The position numbers and the translations under genes are program-made. Under the pieces are notes generated by a model, which saw nothing but the letters and a program-made list of their open reading frames with translations, was not told the origin of the DNA and did no database searches. This document shows positions 53,362 through 63,410 of a stretch of 64,000 nucleotides of DNA, piece after piece; the stretch's first letter is position 1; each line of letters opens with the position of its first letter. The DNA comes from Gordonia bronchialis DSM 43247 (GTDB lineage Bacteria; Actinomycetota; Actinomycetes; Mycobacteriales; Mycobacteriaceae). The DNA is taken from NCBI RefSeq assembly GCF_000024785.1, contig NC_013441.1:62001-126000 (forward strand). The letters are read 5' to 3'.

Positions 53362-54155
53362 CGACGGACCTCCTCGGTGTCGGGTGTGGGCGCGGCAACG
53401 GTGTGGGTGAGCAGATGGGGCGGACGCGGCACGACGGACAGTCGCCGCGCCCAGAGTCTGATGCCCTGCAATCGGATTCGGGCCGATACGACGAGCGGTG
53501 CCAGCGGAGTGCGGATCTGCGCGGCCAGTAACGCGCGCGTGGTGGCCGCGACGGTGTGTCCGCGCAGCGTGGCCACAAACGGTGCGTGTCCGTCGCGATG
53601 CAACGTCACGGACAGGGCGACGCGACCGTCGGGTCCCGGCTCCGGTAGCGACAGCTCGTAGGCACCCTCGACGGGATTGAACGGTGACACATAGAATTCC
53701 TTGCCGACGCGGGCACGTCCGGCGGCGTCGGTGGTGACCACATAGCAGTGACGTTCGCCGTAGGTGTTGTGCACCTCGGCCACCACGTAGCGCAGTGATC
53801 CGTCGGCCCGGTGACACCAGAAGACGCTCAACGGGTTGAACACGTGTCCCGCGACCCGGGCCGAGAGCAGGGCGGTCACCGGCCCGTCGGGTGGGTCGAT
53901 ACCCGCCTGACGCAGGTGGCTTTCGAGTCGATCACGCAGTGACGCACCGGGAGTGGCGGGTTCGGGGAAGTGATCGTCGGCGTCGAACCGGGCGAAGGGG
54001 CCCAGTGGCCGTGGCGGGTGCGGCAGGTCGTCGATGTCGATGAACCACGAGTAGCTGCGGTAGGTGAATCCATGTCGCACCGGGGTGCGCCGAAGGTGCC
54101 CGATGGTGGCGGGGACCAGCGACGGTGTGCCGGCTCGGGGGCCGGAACCGGTCAT
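53358..54155 (-). CDS. DUF1365 protein
   Basis: 265 residues: ATIGHLRRTPVRHGFTYRSY, SWFIDIDDLP, LLSARVAGHVFNPLSVFWCH, VAEVHNTYGERHCYVV and GKEFYVSPFNPVEGAYELSL, all landmarks of DUF1365. The family always travels with a CFA-type methyltransferase and a FAD-dependent oxidoreductase, as here on both sides, with 4-base start/stop overlaps at each end. It matches Rv0448c. A role in delivering or reducing the modified lipid chain is an inference from that association. Confidence 0.87.
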   Translation of the reverse strand: MTGSGPRAGTPSLVPATIGHLRRTPVRHGFTYRSYSWFIDIDDLPHPPRPLGPFARFDADDHFPEPATPGASLRDRLESHLRQAGIDPPDGPVTALLSARVAGHVFNPLSVFWCHRADGSLRYVVAEVHNTYGERHCYVVTTDAAGRARVGKEFYVSPFNPVEGAYELSLPEPGPDGRVALSVTLHRDGHAPFVATLRGHTVAATTRALLAAQIRTPLAPLVVSARIRLQGIRLWARRLSVVPRPPHLLTHTVAAPTPDTEEVRR

Positions 54156-55549
54156 GCCGGCACCACCTCGGTGGGCCGGCTGTCCCAGCGCACACCGAGC
54201 CGGGCGGCCGCACGCTCGCCGGATGCGGCACCGTCCTCGTGGAAACCCCACCCGTGATAGGCGCCGGCGAAGACGATCCGATCAGTGTCGATGGTGGGTA
54301 GAAGGCGCTGGGCAGCAACGGATTCGGTCGTGTACAGCGGATGCTCATAGGTCATCTCGGCGTGGATCGCTCTCGGGTTCACCAGATCAGTGCGGCCCAG
54401 GGTCACCAGCATGCGTGGTCTGCTCGTCGGTAGCCGCATCAGACGGGTGAGGTCATAGGTGACGGCGACCCCGACGCCGGCCTCACCCGCGTCGACCCGG
54501 ATCTGCTGATTCCACGACGCCCAGGCACGCCGCGCCCGGGGCAGCAGTGATGTGTCCGAATGCAGCACAGCGGGTTTCGGGAGATAGCGGATCGCGCCCA
54601 GGGTTCGTTGGGTGGCGGGTGTTGGCGCGGTCAGCATCCGCAGTGCCTGATGCGGATGGGTGGCGATCACCGCGGCGTCGAATAGTGTTGGGCCGCAGCC
54701 GTCGTCGGCGGTGAGCCAGACGCCGTCGGACGCGTCGTCGATGCGGGTGACCGCCGCGCCGGTGCGGATGCTGCCCGCGCGGGCGGTGATCTCGGCGGCG
54801 ACGGCGTCGACGTAGGTTATCGAACCGCCCACCACGGTCCGCCAGGTAGGGGAACCGTAGACCGACAGCATGCCGTGGTGGTCGAGAAAGGTGAACAGGT
54901 ATCGGGCGGGGTAGCGCCCGGCGTCGGCGTCGCTGCACGACCACACCGCGGCGACCAGGGGATACAGGAAGTTGTCGCGGAAGTAGCCGGAGAAACCGGT
55001 GCGGATCAGGAAGTCGTCGAGCGGTTCGTCGGAGCCCGACGACGCGTCGTCGAGGAGCCGGCGGGCCTCGCGGTGAAACCGTTTGATCTCCACCAGCATC
55101 GCCAGATAGTGCCGGCGGACGAGGTTGCGTGGTGTCGGGAACAGGCCCGAGATGCCCAACGCCCCTGCGTACTCCAGGCCGTTGATCTGCGAGGACACCG
55201 ACATCGACATGTCCGAGTCCTGCGTGGCGACACCGAGGTCGTCGAACAGCCGGGACACGGTGGGGTAGGTGCGGTCGTTGTGCACGATGAAGCCGGAGTC
55301 GACGGCGAGGTGAGTGCCGTCGGGCATCGGTACCCGGTGGGTGTGCGCGTGTCCGCCGAGCCGATCGTCGGACTCATAGAGGGTGACCTGCGCCTGTGCG
55401 GAGAGGATGTGCGCGGCGGTGAGGCCGGCGACGCCGCTGCCGATGACCGCGACCGATCTCGGCGGGGTGGACCGGCCGGGCACGGTGTGTCGGGACGCGG
55501 ATGGGGGCTGCGGGGACCGGCGCTTGCTCGACCGATCGGTTGGTGTCAT
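54152..55549 (-). CDS. FAD-dependent oxidoreductase (amine-oxidase fold) heading the SigK operon
   Basis: 465 residues. After a 30-residue Ser/Arg/Pro-rich start comes the FAD site SVAVIGSGVAGLTAAHILS, then YESDDRLGGHAHTHRVPMPD, the family motif DSGFIVHNDRTYPTVSRLFD, and the C-terminal RIVFAGAYHGWGFHEDGAAS. It matches Rv0449c and the CFA-associated NAD(P)/FAD proteins. The ATG at 55549 is only about 7 bases after a SigK-type -10 element, so the transcript should be leaderless. The following three genes overlap by 4 bases each, forming a tight operon toward sigK. Confidence 0.88.
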   Translation of the reverse strand: MTPTDRSSKRRSPQPPSASRHTVPGRSTPPRSVAVIGSGVAGLTAAHILSAQAQVTLYESDDRLGGHAHTHRVPMPDGTHLAVDSGFIVHNDRTYPTVSRLFDDLGVATQDSDMSMSVSSQINGLEYAGALGISGLFPTPRNLVRRHYLAMLVEIKRFHREARRLLDDASSGSDEPLDDFLIRTGFSGYFRDNFLYPLVAAVWSCSDADAGRYPARYLFTFLDHHGMLSVYGSPTWRTVVGGSITYVDAVAAEITARAGSIRTGAAVTRIDDASDGVWLTADDGCGPTLFDAAVIATHPHQALRMLTAPTPATQRTLGAIRYLPKPAVLHSDTSLLPRARRAWASWNQQIRVDAGEAGVGVAVTYDLTRLMRLPTSRPRMLVTLGRTDLVNPRAIHAEMTYEHPLYTTESVAAQRLLPTIDTDRIVFAGAYHGWGFHEDGAASGERAAARLGVRWDSRPTEVVPA

Positions 55550-55555
55550 GCCCGG

Positions 55556-55583
55556 TATTCGGACCGGCGGGGGCTGTGGATGG
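55556..55583 (-). promoter_or_regulatory. SigK-type promoter heading the ufaA1-sigK locus (leaderless)
   Basis: On the minus strand CCATCC (55583-55578), a 16-base spacer and CGAATA (55561-55556) lie directly before the ATG at 55549. A start site 6-8 bases after the -10 box would fall on the ATG itself. The arrangement is identical in spacing to the two promoters near 28.9 kb. Confidence 0.75.
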
Positions 55584-55603
55584 GGTGACCGGGGTCTCGG
55601 GCT

Positions 55604-55849
55604 TCACGGAATCCATCCGTTGCGCCGCGGATACCGTACCCGCAGATAGCTGTACAGGTACGTGCTGAGGAACAGCGCAACACCGGCGCCGACGGCGGGC
55701 CAGAGGAAGACGTTGTCCAGCGACGAGCGGATGGCCGCGACGGCCCAGCCGAGGGCGAGCAGTACCAGCGCGATGGTGGCCAGAATGCGCACCACCAGTA
55801 TCAGTGTCGTCACGACGGCCCACACCGCCTCACGTCCCCGCCCGGTCAT
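55604..55849 (-). CDS. Small membrane protein, two predicted helices
   Basis: 81 residues: MTGRGREAVWAVVTTLILVV with RILATIALVLLALGWAVAAI forms one or two membrane helices, then FLWPAVGAGVALFLSTYLYS another, and a basic end VRYPRRNGWIP. The strong hydrophobic pattern supports a real gene, though no ribosome site stands out. It lies upstream of the SigK operon in the same direction, its stop 20 bases before the SigK-type -35 box. Function unknown. Confidence 0.55.
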   Translation of the reverse strand: MTGRGREAVWAVVTTLILVVRILATIALVLLALGWAVAAIRSSLDNVFLWPAVGAGVALFLSTYLYSYLRVRYPRRNGWIP

Positions 55850-55899
55850 GCGGCCAGCATATCGGCGCTCACCGCGCGGGCTTCGGGAAGAATGGGCTC

Positions 55900-56295
55900 A
55901 TGAAGACAATTCTGAACGTGATCTGGCTCGTGCTGTGCGGGTTCTGGATGGCGGTGGGCTATGTACTGGCCGGCATCATCTGCGTCATCCTGATCATCAC
56001 GATCCCGTTCGGTATCGCCTCCTTCCGGATGGCGAACTACGCGCTGTGGCCCTTCGGCCGCACCGTGGTGCGCAAGCCGACCGCGGGTTCGATGTCGATG
56101 ATCGGCAATGTGATCTGGATTCTGGTGGCCGGCTGGTGGCTCGCCCTCGGCCACATCACCACCGGAATAGCGCTGTGCGTCACCATCATCGGTATCCCGC
56201 TCGGCATCGCCAGCTTCAAGATGGTGCCGATCTCGCTGCTGCCATTGGGGGTGGACATCGTCGACACCGACGATCCCGCCGTCGCCTACCGATAG
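55900..56295 (+). CDS. YccF-domain inner-membrane protein
   Basis: 131 residues containing two YccF repeats: KTILNVIWLVLCGFWMAVGY with ITIPFGIASFRMANYALWPF, and MIGNVIWILVAGWWLALGHI with IIGIPLGIASFKMVPISLLP. This duplication and the four membrane helices are diagnostic of YccF. GGGAAG precedes ATG 55900. The role of YccF proteins is not known. The gene is divergent from the 81-residue membrane protein, 50 bases away, and is followed by a repeat-filled region. Confidence 0.87.
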   Translation: MKTILNVIWLVLCGFWMAVGYVLAGIICVILIITIPFGIASFRMANYALWPFGRTVVRKPTAGSMSMIGNVIWILVAGWWLALGHITTGIALCVTIIGIPLGIASFKMVPISLLPLGVDIVDTDDPAVAYR

Positions 56296-56333
56296 GGCGG
56301 ATCGACGTCTCACCCGGCCGGTTGAGCGCGCCG

Positions 56334-56488
56334 CCCTGTTGGTTGAAGCCGACCCCATCCCACTGCTGGTTGAGCTGTCCGGATCCCGCTGCTGGTTGAG
56401 TCGTCCGGATCCCACTGCTGGTTGAGCCGTCCCGATCCCGCTGCTGGTTGAGCCGTCCCGATCCCTCTGCTGGTTGAGCCGCGACGGG
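56334..56488 (+). repeat. Left tandem array: 26-bp units, five copies plus a partial
   Basis: Units with consensus CCC(A/G)CTGCTGGTTGAG then (C/T)(C/T)GTCC(C/G)GAT lie at 56359, 56385, 56411, 56437 and 56463 (26 bases each), preceded by a degenerate 25-base copy from 56334. Copies differ at one to three bases except the last, which diverges into GCGACGGG. The array occupies the gap after yccF. It does not code. Confidence 0.85.
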
Positions 56489-56637
56489 CGAGCTTGCGAG
56501 CCCGCCGCGCGTCGAAACCACAGTGAGACAACGATGTTCGCGACCACCGGGGAGCACTCGCTGGGCGCGGACATCGTCGGCTTGCGGGTGGTTTCGACGC
56601 GGCTCGGTCTCGCTTCGCTCGACCGTGCCGGCTCAAC

Positions 56638-56747
56638 CAGCGGGTGGGATGGGGCCGGCTCGGCCAGCGGGGTGGGATGGGGCCGGCTCGGCCAGCGGGG
56701 TGGGATGGGGCCGGCTCGGCCAGCGGGGTGGGATGGGGCCGGCTCGG
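56638..56747 (+). repeat. Right tandem array: 28-bp units, four copies, inverted relative of the left array
   Basis: Units CAGCGGGGTGGGATGGGG followed by CCGGCTCGGC start at 56638 (27 bases), 56665, 56693 and 56721. The reverse complement (CTGGCCGAGCCGGCCCCATC in part) aligns with the left array's CTGGTTGAGCCGTCCCGATC, so the two arrays face each other. A 35-base segment CGGCTCGGTCTCGCTTCGCT plus CGACCGTGCCGGCTC occurs on both sides (from about 56600 and about 56740). The region between the arrays has an inverted pair CGCGTCGAAACCAC / GTGGTTTCGACGCG. Confidence 0.85.
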
Positions 56748-56802
56748 TCTCGCTTCGCTCGACCGTGCCGGCTCGATCAGCGGGTGGAGGGACGGCAGGT
56801 GT

Positions 56803-57366
56803 TCAGCTCCGGCGTCCCAGCCGGGCGAGCAGGATGGTCTGGCGGTCGGCGTCGTCGGGAATCTCGACGCGTTCGCACACGCCGTCGCTGTAGAGCGCCT
56901 CACCGAAGCCGTCGGCGGCGGTCTCCATCATGGTCAGTTCGTCGTCGGTGAATCGCAGCTCGGCGCCGACGGCGGTGGCGACGTCCCAGCGGTGGGCGAC
57001 CATGTCGAATCCGTAGAAGCGGAGCAGGGTTTCGCCGACGCTCGTCGGGCCGAAGTGTCCGTCGAAGGAGCGGTTGGCGATGTCGGGGTCGGCCACCGCG
57101 CCGGCGACGCGATGACTGTGGCTGCGCCAGGCCGCGGCGGGGTCGTGCAGCGATGGGGCGGGCCCGGCGTCGACGTCGTGTCCGGCGAGAAAATCGCGCT
57201 GGGTGTCGATGACGTGCGCGACCACATCGCGGGCGGTCCACCCGGCGCATGGTGACGGTGCGGTCCAGTCGTCGGGGCCGACGGCGTCGAGGACGGCGCC
57301 GAAGCCGGCGGCGAGGCCGGCGTAGCGGTCGGCAAGGGATGCTGAGGTGTCGGTGGAGGAAGTCAT
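56803..57366 (-). CDS. TIGR03086-type maleylpyruvate isomerase-like protein
   Basis: 187 residues: YAGLAAGFGAVLDAVGPDDW, PSPCAGWTARDVVAHVIDTQ, GFDMVAHRWDVATAVGAELR and FTDDELTMMETAADGFGEAL. This is the DinB-like, mycothiol-dependent maleylpyruvate isomerase family as represented by TIGR03086; the metal-ligand His residues in VVAHVID and MVAHRWD are present. Most members have no known substrate. ATG 57366 is used; 57408 upstream is possible. The gene starts 34 bases from a divergent AraC regulator that may control it. Confidence 0.8.
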   Translation of the reverse strand: MTSSTDTSASLADRYAGLAAGFGAVLDAVGPDDWTAPSPCAGWTARDVVAHVIDTQRDFLAGHDVDAGPAPSLHDPAAAWRSHSHRVAGAVADPDIANRSFDGHFGPTSVGETLLRFYGFDMVAHRWDVATAVGAELRFTDDELTMMETAADGFGEALYSDGVCERVEIPDDADRQTILLARLGRRS

Positions 57367-57400
57367 GATGTCAGTGAACAGCGAGCGGGACGGGTGAGGA

Positions 57401-58378
57401 TTGAACATTCGCGACAGATCCGGCGGTGATCGGCTCGATGACGTCGAACGGGCGCATCTCGTCGACCCCGCGGACGCGAGTTACCGGATCGGCCGATGGG
57501 GACCATCGCCGGAGCTCGGTGACCTGGTGCGACGGTTCTGGGTGCCGGTGTGGTCGGTTCCGGAGGGGGCCGAGGCCCCGCAACGGGTGCTGCAGTATCC
57601 GGTGTGTCTGATGGTGGTCAGCGACACCTACGCCCGGTTCTACGGCGTGGTGACCGGCCTGAGTGAGACCGTCCTGACCGGCGACGGCTGGGGCGTCGGC
57701 GTGATGTTGACACCGGCCGCGGGCGGATTGCTCGTGGGCGGCTCGGTGGACGCGTGGACCGACCGGCACGACGAACTGTCGCACGTCTTCGGCGACCGCG
57801 GCACCGCGCTGGCCGACGGGATACGCGCACGGATGGCACCGAATCCGGCCGACGAGTCGGCGCAACATGCGGCGACCAGGGTCGTCGAGGACTGGTTGGC
57901 ACCGCATCTGCCCATCGACGACGACGGCCATCTGATCAACGGGATCGTCGATTTCGTGGAGAACGACTCGTCGGTGATTGCACTGAGTCAGATCTGCGAT
58001 CGGTTCCATCTCACCGAACGCAGTCTGCAACGTCTCACCCGGCGACGACTCGGACTGACCCCCCGATGGCTCATCCAGCGTCGTCGTCTGCAGAAGGCGG
58101 CAGAACGGCTGCGCGACAACTCCACCACGCTGGCCGCGATGGCCGCCGACCTCGGCTACTCCGACGAAGCGCACCTCGTACGCGACTTTCACAAGGTCAC
58201 CGGTATGACCCCGCGGGCGTTCACGGCGCGATTCAGTCGAGGAGATCCGCAGAAAACCGTCACCTCGCCCGCCACGGGTCGGCGTCATCACCACGAACCG
58301 CCCCCACCACCACCCCCGCCCCCGGAGAAACCGTCCCCGGAGAAGCTGCCGCCACCCGTACTCAACGACGCCGATTGA
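57401..58378 (+). CDS. AraC-family transcriptional regulator with Pro-rich tail
   Basis: 325 residues. A TTG at 57401 with GTGAGGA 4 bases upstream gives the longest sensible start. The N-terminal domain is of the DUF6597 type (LGDLVRRFWVPVWSVPEG, MLTPAAGGLLVGGSVDAWTD). The AraC helix-turn-helix pair follows: LSQICDRFHLTERSLQRLTR and LAAMAADLGYSDEAHLVRDF with HKVTGMTPRAF. The last 45 residues are unusual (TGRRHHHEPPPPPPPPPEK); they overlap, on the opposite strand, the Gly-rich end of the DUF2207 gene by 91 bases. Confidence 0.85.
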   Translation: MNIRDRSGGDRLDDVERAHLVDPADASYRIGRWGPSPELGDLVRRFWVPVWSVPEGAEAPQRVLQYPVCLMVVSDTYARFYGVVTGLSETVLTGDGWGVGVMLTPAAGGLLVGGSVDAWTDRHDELSHVFGDRGTALADGIRARMAPNPADESAQHAATRVVEDWLAPHLPIDDDGHLINGIVDFVENDSSVIALSQICDRFHLTERSLQRLTRRRLGLTPRWLIQRRRLQKAAERLRDNSTTLAAMAADLGYSDEAHLVRDFHKVTGMTPRAFTARFSRGDPQKTVTSPATGRRHHHEPPPPPPPPPEKPSPEKLPPPVLNDAD

Positions 58379-60068
58379 CTCGCGGCGTACGCCGACAGCG
58401 ACGACGAGAGACTCGACTCGAAGCTGTCGATGCCCGAACCGCCGAGGAAGCCGTAGGAGCCGTCGTGGCCGGTGACGGAGACGAGCCACAGCGGTGTGGG
58501 TGGTTCGGCAGCGGTGGCCGCGCGGTACTTCTGCGCCCACGCGTCGTCGCAGTCGAAGGCCACCGCGTAGGGAAGGTAGTCGCTGTAGAGCTCCTTCCGG
58601 GTGCCGAACTCCAGCCGTCCCGGATTCGACGGCGCCGACAGCAGACGTTCGAATCCGCCTGCGCGCGAACATATGTCGCGGCCGAGCTGGGTTCGTCTGG
58701 TGCGCGAGCCGGCTGCCCACAATCCGGCGCCCCCGACGGCGAAGGCGGCAACCGGGGCCACGAGTAGCGAGAACGGAAGCCACTGCCCGATGAGGAGTAC
58801 CGCAGCGATCAGGAAGGCGAGGATCACCACCGGGCGTCCGATCCGCTCGGAGCGGTTGCGGGTGAAGGCGCCCACGCTCCTCGACCACGACGAGGTCGTC
58901 GCGGACAACTCGTAGCCGGCCGATCGCAGGATCTCCCCCGCCTCGAGTGAACCGTCGGCCACAAATGTGCTCCCGGCACCGGCCGACAGCCCCAGTTCGG
59001 GCCCACGGAACGGGAAACCTCGTCGACCCGCTCCCACCCGTCGGCGCCGACGAGCGAGGTGATCGTCCAGGTGTCACCGTCGCGGTCGAGCCGGACGAGG
59101 CGACGGTCCGCGAGATACAGCAACGTCGCCGCAAGGGCCCGTCGCGGCATCACCGTGCGTCGCGAAGTAGGTCTGCACCGGTCCGAGAGCGGAGTCCGGT
59201 CGCAGCGGATCCGCCGGCGGAACGACCATCACCGGCTGCGGCGGTGTGGACTCACGACTGCGGAGCACCCACGCGACGCCGGCGCCGAACAGGACCAGGG
59301 ACGCGAGGACCAGTGCAATCACGGTGCGCAGGGATCGGCCGAGGACGGCGTCGAAGTACTGCGACCACGGCGTGGCGGTGCGATCCGGTACGGCCGACGG
59401 CAGGTCGGCGCGGAACGCCACACCCGTCATCGGGGGCAGCGCTCCGGTGGTCACGATGCGAGACCGGGGACCGCTCTCGGTGATGGTGCAGGGTGCACCG
59501 TCGTCTACACGGCAGGCGGCGGCCAGTGGTTTTCCGGGGAGTTCGATGCGGGTCTCCGACCGCGTGATAGGCATCCGCCTTCCGTCGGGCACCACCCGCC
59601 AGAGGAAGCGGGCGTCGGTGCCGGAGGTGCCCCCGCGCGCCGGCGCCAGCACACCGTCGACCCGGTAGGTGATGACGAACACGTGCATGCCCGGCGAGAG
59701 GTAGCTGTCGGGATCGCCGATCTTGGCCACACGGAACCGCCGGTTGGCTTCCCAGCTCAACTCGACCGGGACGGCATGGCCGTCGAGGGTCACCGCGATG
59801 GCGTCGGGGATGTAGCGAACATGGGGATCGGCGGCGTCGGTGACGTCCCAGAAACGGAAGATTCCATGGCGCGACGGGGGGAACAGGGTGCTGATCGATT
59901 CCCGCGCGGTGAGTTCCCCGTCGTGGGCGATGCGGTAGTCGGCGCGATAGTCGGAGATGGTCACCGGGTCGACCGTCGGATCGGCGTCGTCGCTTAACTG
60001 GATCAGAGGCGCCGCCAAGCCGATCAGGGCCAGCACGGCGACCCCGAGTGACATCAGCACCCGCTTCA
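58288..60068 (-). pseudogene. DUF2207 membrane protein, two frameshifts
   Basis: From ATG 60068 (MKRVLMSLGVAVLALIGLAA, signal/membrane segment) the DUF2207 outer domain reads ISDYRADYRIAHDGELTARE, SISTLFPPSRHGIFRFW and VFVITYRVDGVLAPARGG, then a membrane helix (TVIALVLASLVLFGAGVAWV). The frame changes near 59150 (one base extra, or two lost) into MPRRALAATLLYLADRRLVR, and again near 59025 (one base lost) into GFPFRGPELGLSAGAG. The C-terminal part has two helices, a soluble domain and the typical Gly/Ser-rich end GGSFSGDGFSGGGGGGGG. Members are surface membrane proteins of unknown role. The repaired length would be about 590 residues. Confidence 0.75.
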
Positions 60069-60301
60069 TCTGGGCAGCGTAAGCCTTCATCTGTCCAGGT
60101 GGGAGGCCATGTGTCATCTTTGACCGACACGACGCGCAGGGCAGCGCCCGCGCTATCCTGGTGCCACACGTATACGGAGAACACCGTCGGGGGACCACGT
60201 TAGTCCACTTGGGTGGGCGGCGTCGGCCGGGCTGTTTGTTGCCGAGATCACACTCGGCACGGCAGAATCGGAACATAGACCAGGCAAGCGACGGAGGACG
60301 A

Positions 60302-61570
60302 ATGAGCGACGCTGCCGCCGTGTCCTCCCGGATCCGGCAGGCGTACGAGGACTTCCTGTCGGGGGTCACGCCGCCTGCCGACTCTGTGCGGTCGGTCGTG
60401 CGGGAGTCGTGGGTCCGGTCGCGCAATCGTGGTATCGATCCCGGCGACGCGGTTCCGGAGTCGTCGGTGCCCGCGATGAGCGACGCCGAGTTCGCCGATT
60501 ACCGCGCCACGCATCCCATCACCGCCGTCCGTCCTCTGGTGCAGTCGCTGATGGTCGACGCCATCGCCGACTCCGGTGTGGTGGTCGCGCTGACCGATCA
60601 GGTGGGCCGGCTGCTGTGGGTCGAAGGCGAGTCCACGGCCCGCGACAAGGCCGGACACATCAACTTCGTCGAGGGCTCGGTGTGGAGCGAGGACGTCGTC
60701 GGCACCAACGCCCCCGGGCTTGCGCTCGCCGTCGACCGCGGCGTGCAGGTGGTGGGTCCCGAACATTTCGCCGGACCGGTGCAGGAGTGGAGTTGCGCGG
60801 CCGCCCCCGTCCACGACCCGCTGACCGGGCACGTCATCGGCGTGATCGATGTGACCGGTGGGCGGGAGGTCGCCGCGCCGTTCGCGCTTGCCGCGGTGCG
60901 TTCGGTGGTGGCCGCCGTCGAACGTGAACTGCAGTCCAAGGCCATCGATCTCGGCGACCCGCATACCTTCGAAGCCGCGGGTCCACGACTCACCGTGCTC
61001 ACCGACAACGGCTACCGATGGCATCGCCATGCACCAGAGTCGCGAAGCCTGTCGCGGCGCCATGCCGAGATTCTCCTTCTGCTGCAAGCATTTCCGGAAG
61101 GCCTCAACACCGAGCAACTCGCGCTCAAGCTGGCCGAAGACGGAATTGACCCGGTGACGGTGCGTGCCGAGATCTCCCGGCTGCGCCGCGATCTCGGCGA
61201 CGACGTGGTGCAGTCGCGGCCCTACCGCCTGACCGTCGAAATGTGGTCCGACGTCGGCGACCTGCGTCAACGTGTCGCCTCGGGTGGCGATCTGGAATCG
61301 GTGATCGACGAGCTGGGCCGTGGTGGTCTGCTCGTCGAATCGACCGCACCCGGCATCGTCGAGATCTTCGAGGAACTGCGCGAGGACGTGCGTTCGAGGG
61401 TCATCGCCGAAGGCCAGGTGGGAGCCCTGCGGAAGTGGACGTCGTCGATCCACGGACGCGACGACCTCGTCGCCTGGCGCCGGCTCGAACACCGGTTGCC
61501 CGTCAGTGACCCCGACCGCGCCGTGGTCGGCGGACGGATCCGGCTGCTGGATCGGCGTTACGGGGTGTAG
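60302..61570 (+). CDS. GAF-domain regulator next to aldehyde dehydrogenase
   Basis: 422 residues from ATG 60302, with GGAGGA just upstream. The N-terminal region SVRSVVRESWVRSRNRGIDP and a GAF domain (LTDQVGRLLWVEGESTARDK, VWSEDVVGTNAPGLALAVDR, EWSCAAAPVHDPLTGHVIGV) are those of AcoR-type sensors. Instead of AAA and Fis domains, the protein continues into a winged-helix-like segment SRRHAEILLLLQAFPEGLNT with TVRAEISRLRRDLGDDVVQS. It lies upstream of, and in line with, the aldehyde dehydrogenase and DUF779 genes and probably induces them. A cluster of TGCAAC sites in the gap may be its target. Confidence 0.85.
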   Translation: MSDAAAVSSRIRQAYEDFLSGVTPPADSVRSVVRESWVRSRNRGIDPGDAVPESSVPAMSDAEFADYRATHPITAVRPLVQSLMVDAIADSGVVVALTDQVGRLLWVEGESTARDKAGHINFVEGSVWSEDVVGTNAPGLALAVDRGVQVVGPEHFAGPVQEWSCAAAPVHDPLTGHVIGVIDVTGGREVAAPFALAAVRSVVAAVERELQSKAIDLGDPHTFEAAGPRLTVLTDNGYRWHRHAPESRSLSRRHAEILLLLQAFPEGLNTEQLALKLAEDGIDPVTVRAEISRLRRDLGDDVVQSRPYRLTVEMWSDVGDLRQRVASGGDLESVIDELGRGGLLVESTAPGIVEIFEELREDVRSRVIAEGQVGALRKWTSSIHGRDDLVAWRRLEHRLPVSDPDRAVVGGRIRLLDRRYGV

Positions 61571-61730
61571 GTCCGGTTCGGATCTGTACCGGGTGGGCAC
61601 GTCGGGTGGATGGTGTGGGTTGGCTGGCTGGGGTGTTCCGGTTTCGGCGGGCCGACGATGCGCACAGCACACCCCCGGGTGCCCACTCGTACAGCTTTCC
61701 GCACCGCCCCGACCTGCGACGACGATCCGT

Positions 61731-61780
61731 TGCAACCGCTGCAACGTGTGTGCAACCAACCCGCTCCTACTCTGTGCAAC
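61731..61780. promoter_or_regulatory. Four TGCAAC sites upstream of the aldehyde dehydrogenase
   Basis: TGCAAC occurs at 61731, 61740, 61751 and 61775 within 50 bases, the first as part of the palindrome GTTGCAAC. The cluster ends 89 bases before the ATG at 61869. The rest of the roughly 300-base gap from 61571 shows no gene. Confidence 0.5.
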
Positions 61781-61868
61781 AGATCACATGTGAGCCCGTC
61801 AGTGGCTCCTGTGACATCCACATAGGCCCTCGTCGAGAGGCGAGGCCGACAGCGAGGAGTAACACCAC

Positions 61869-63392
<1,524 letters not shown>

Positions 63393-63410
63393 AGAAGAAG
63401 AGGTGCAACG

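Noticed and set aside
56334..56747. CRISPR array
   Set aside because: Repeats are directly adjacent 26- and 28-base units without unique spacers, and no cas genes are near.
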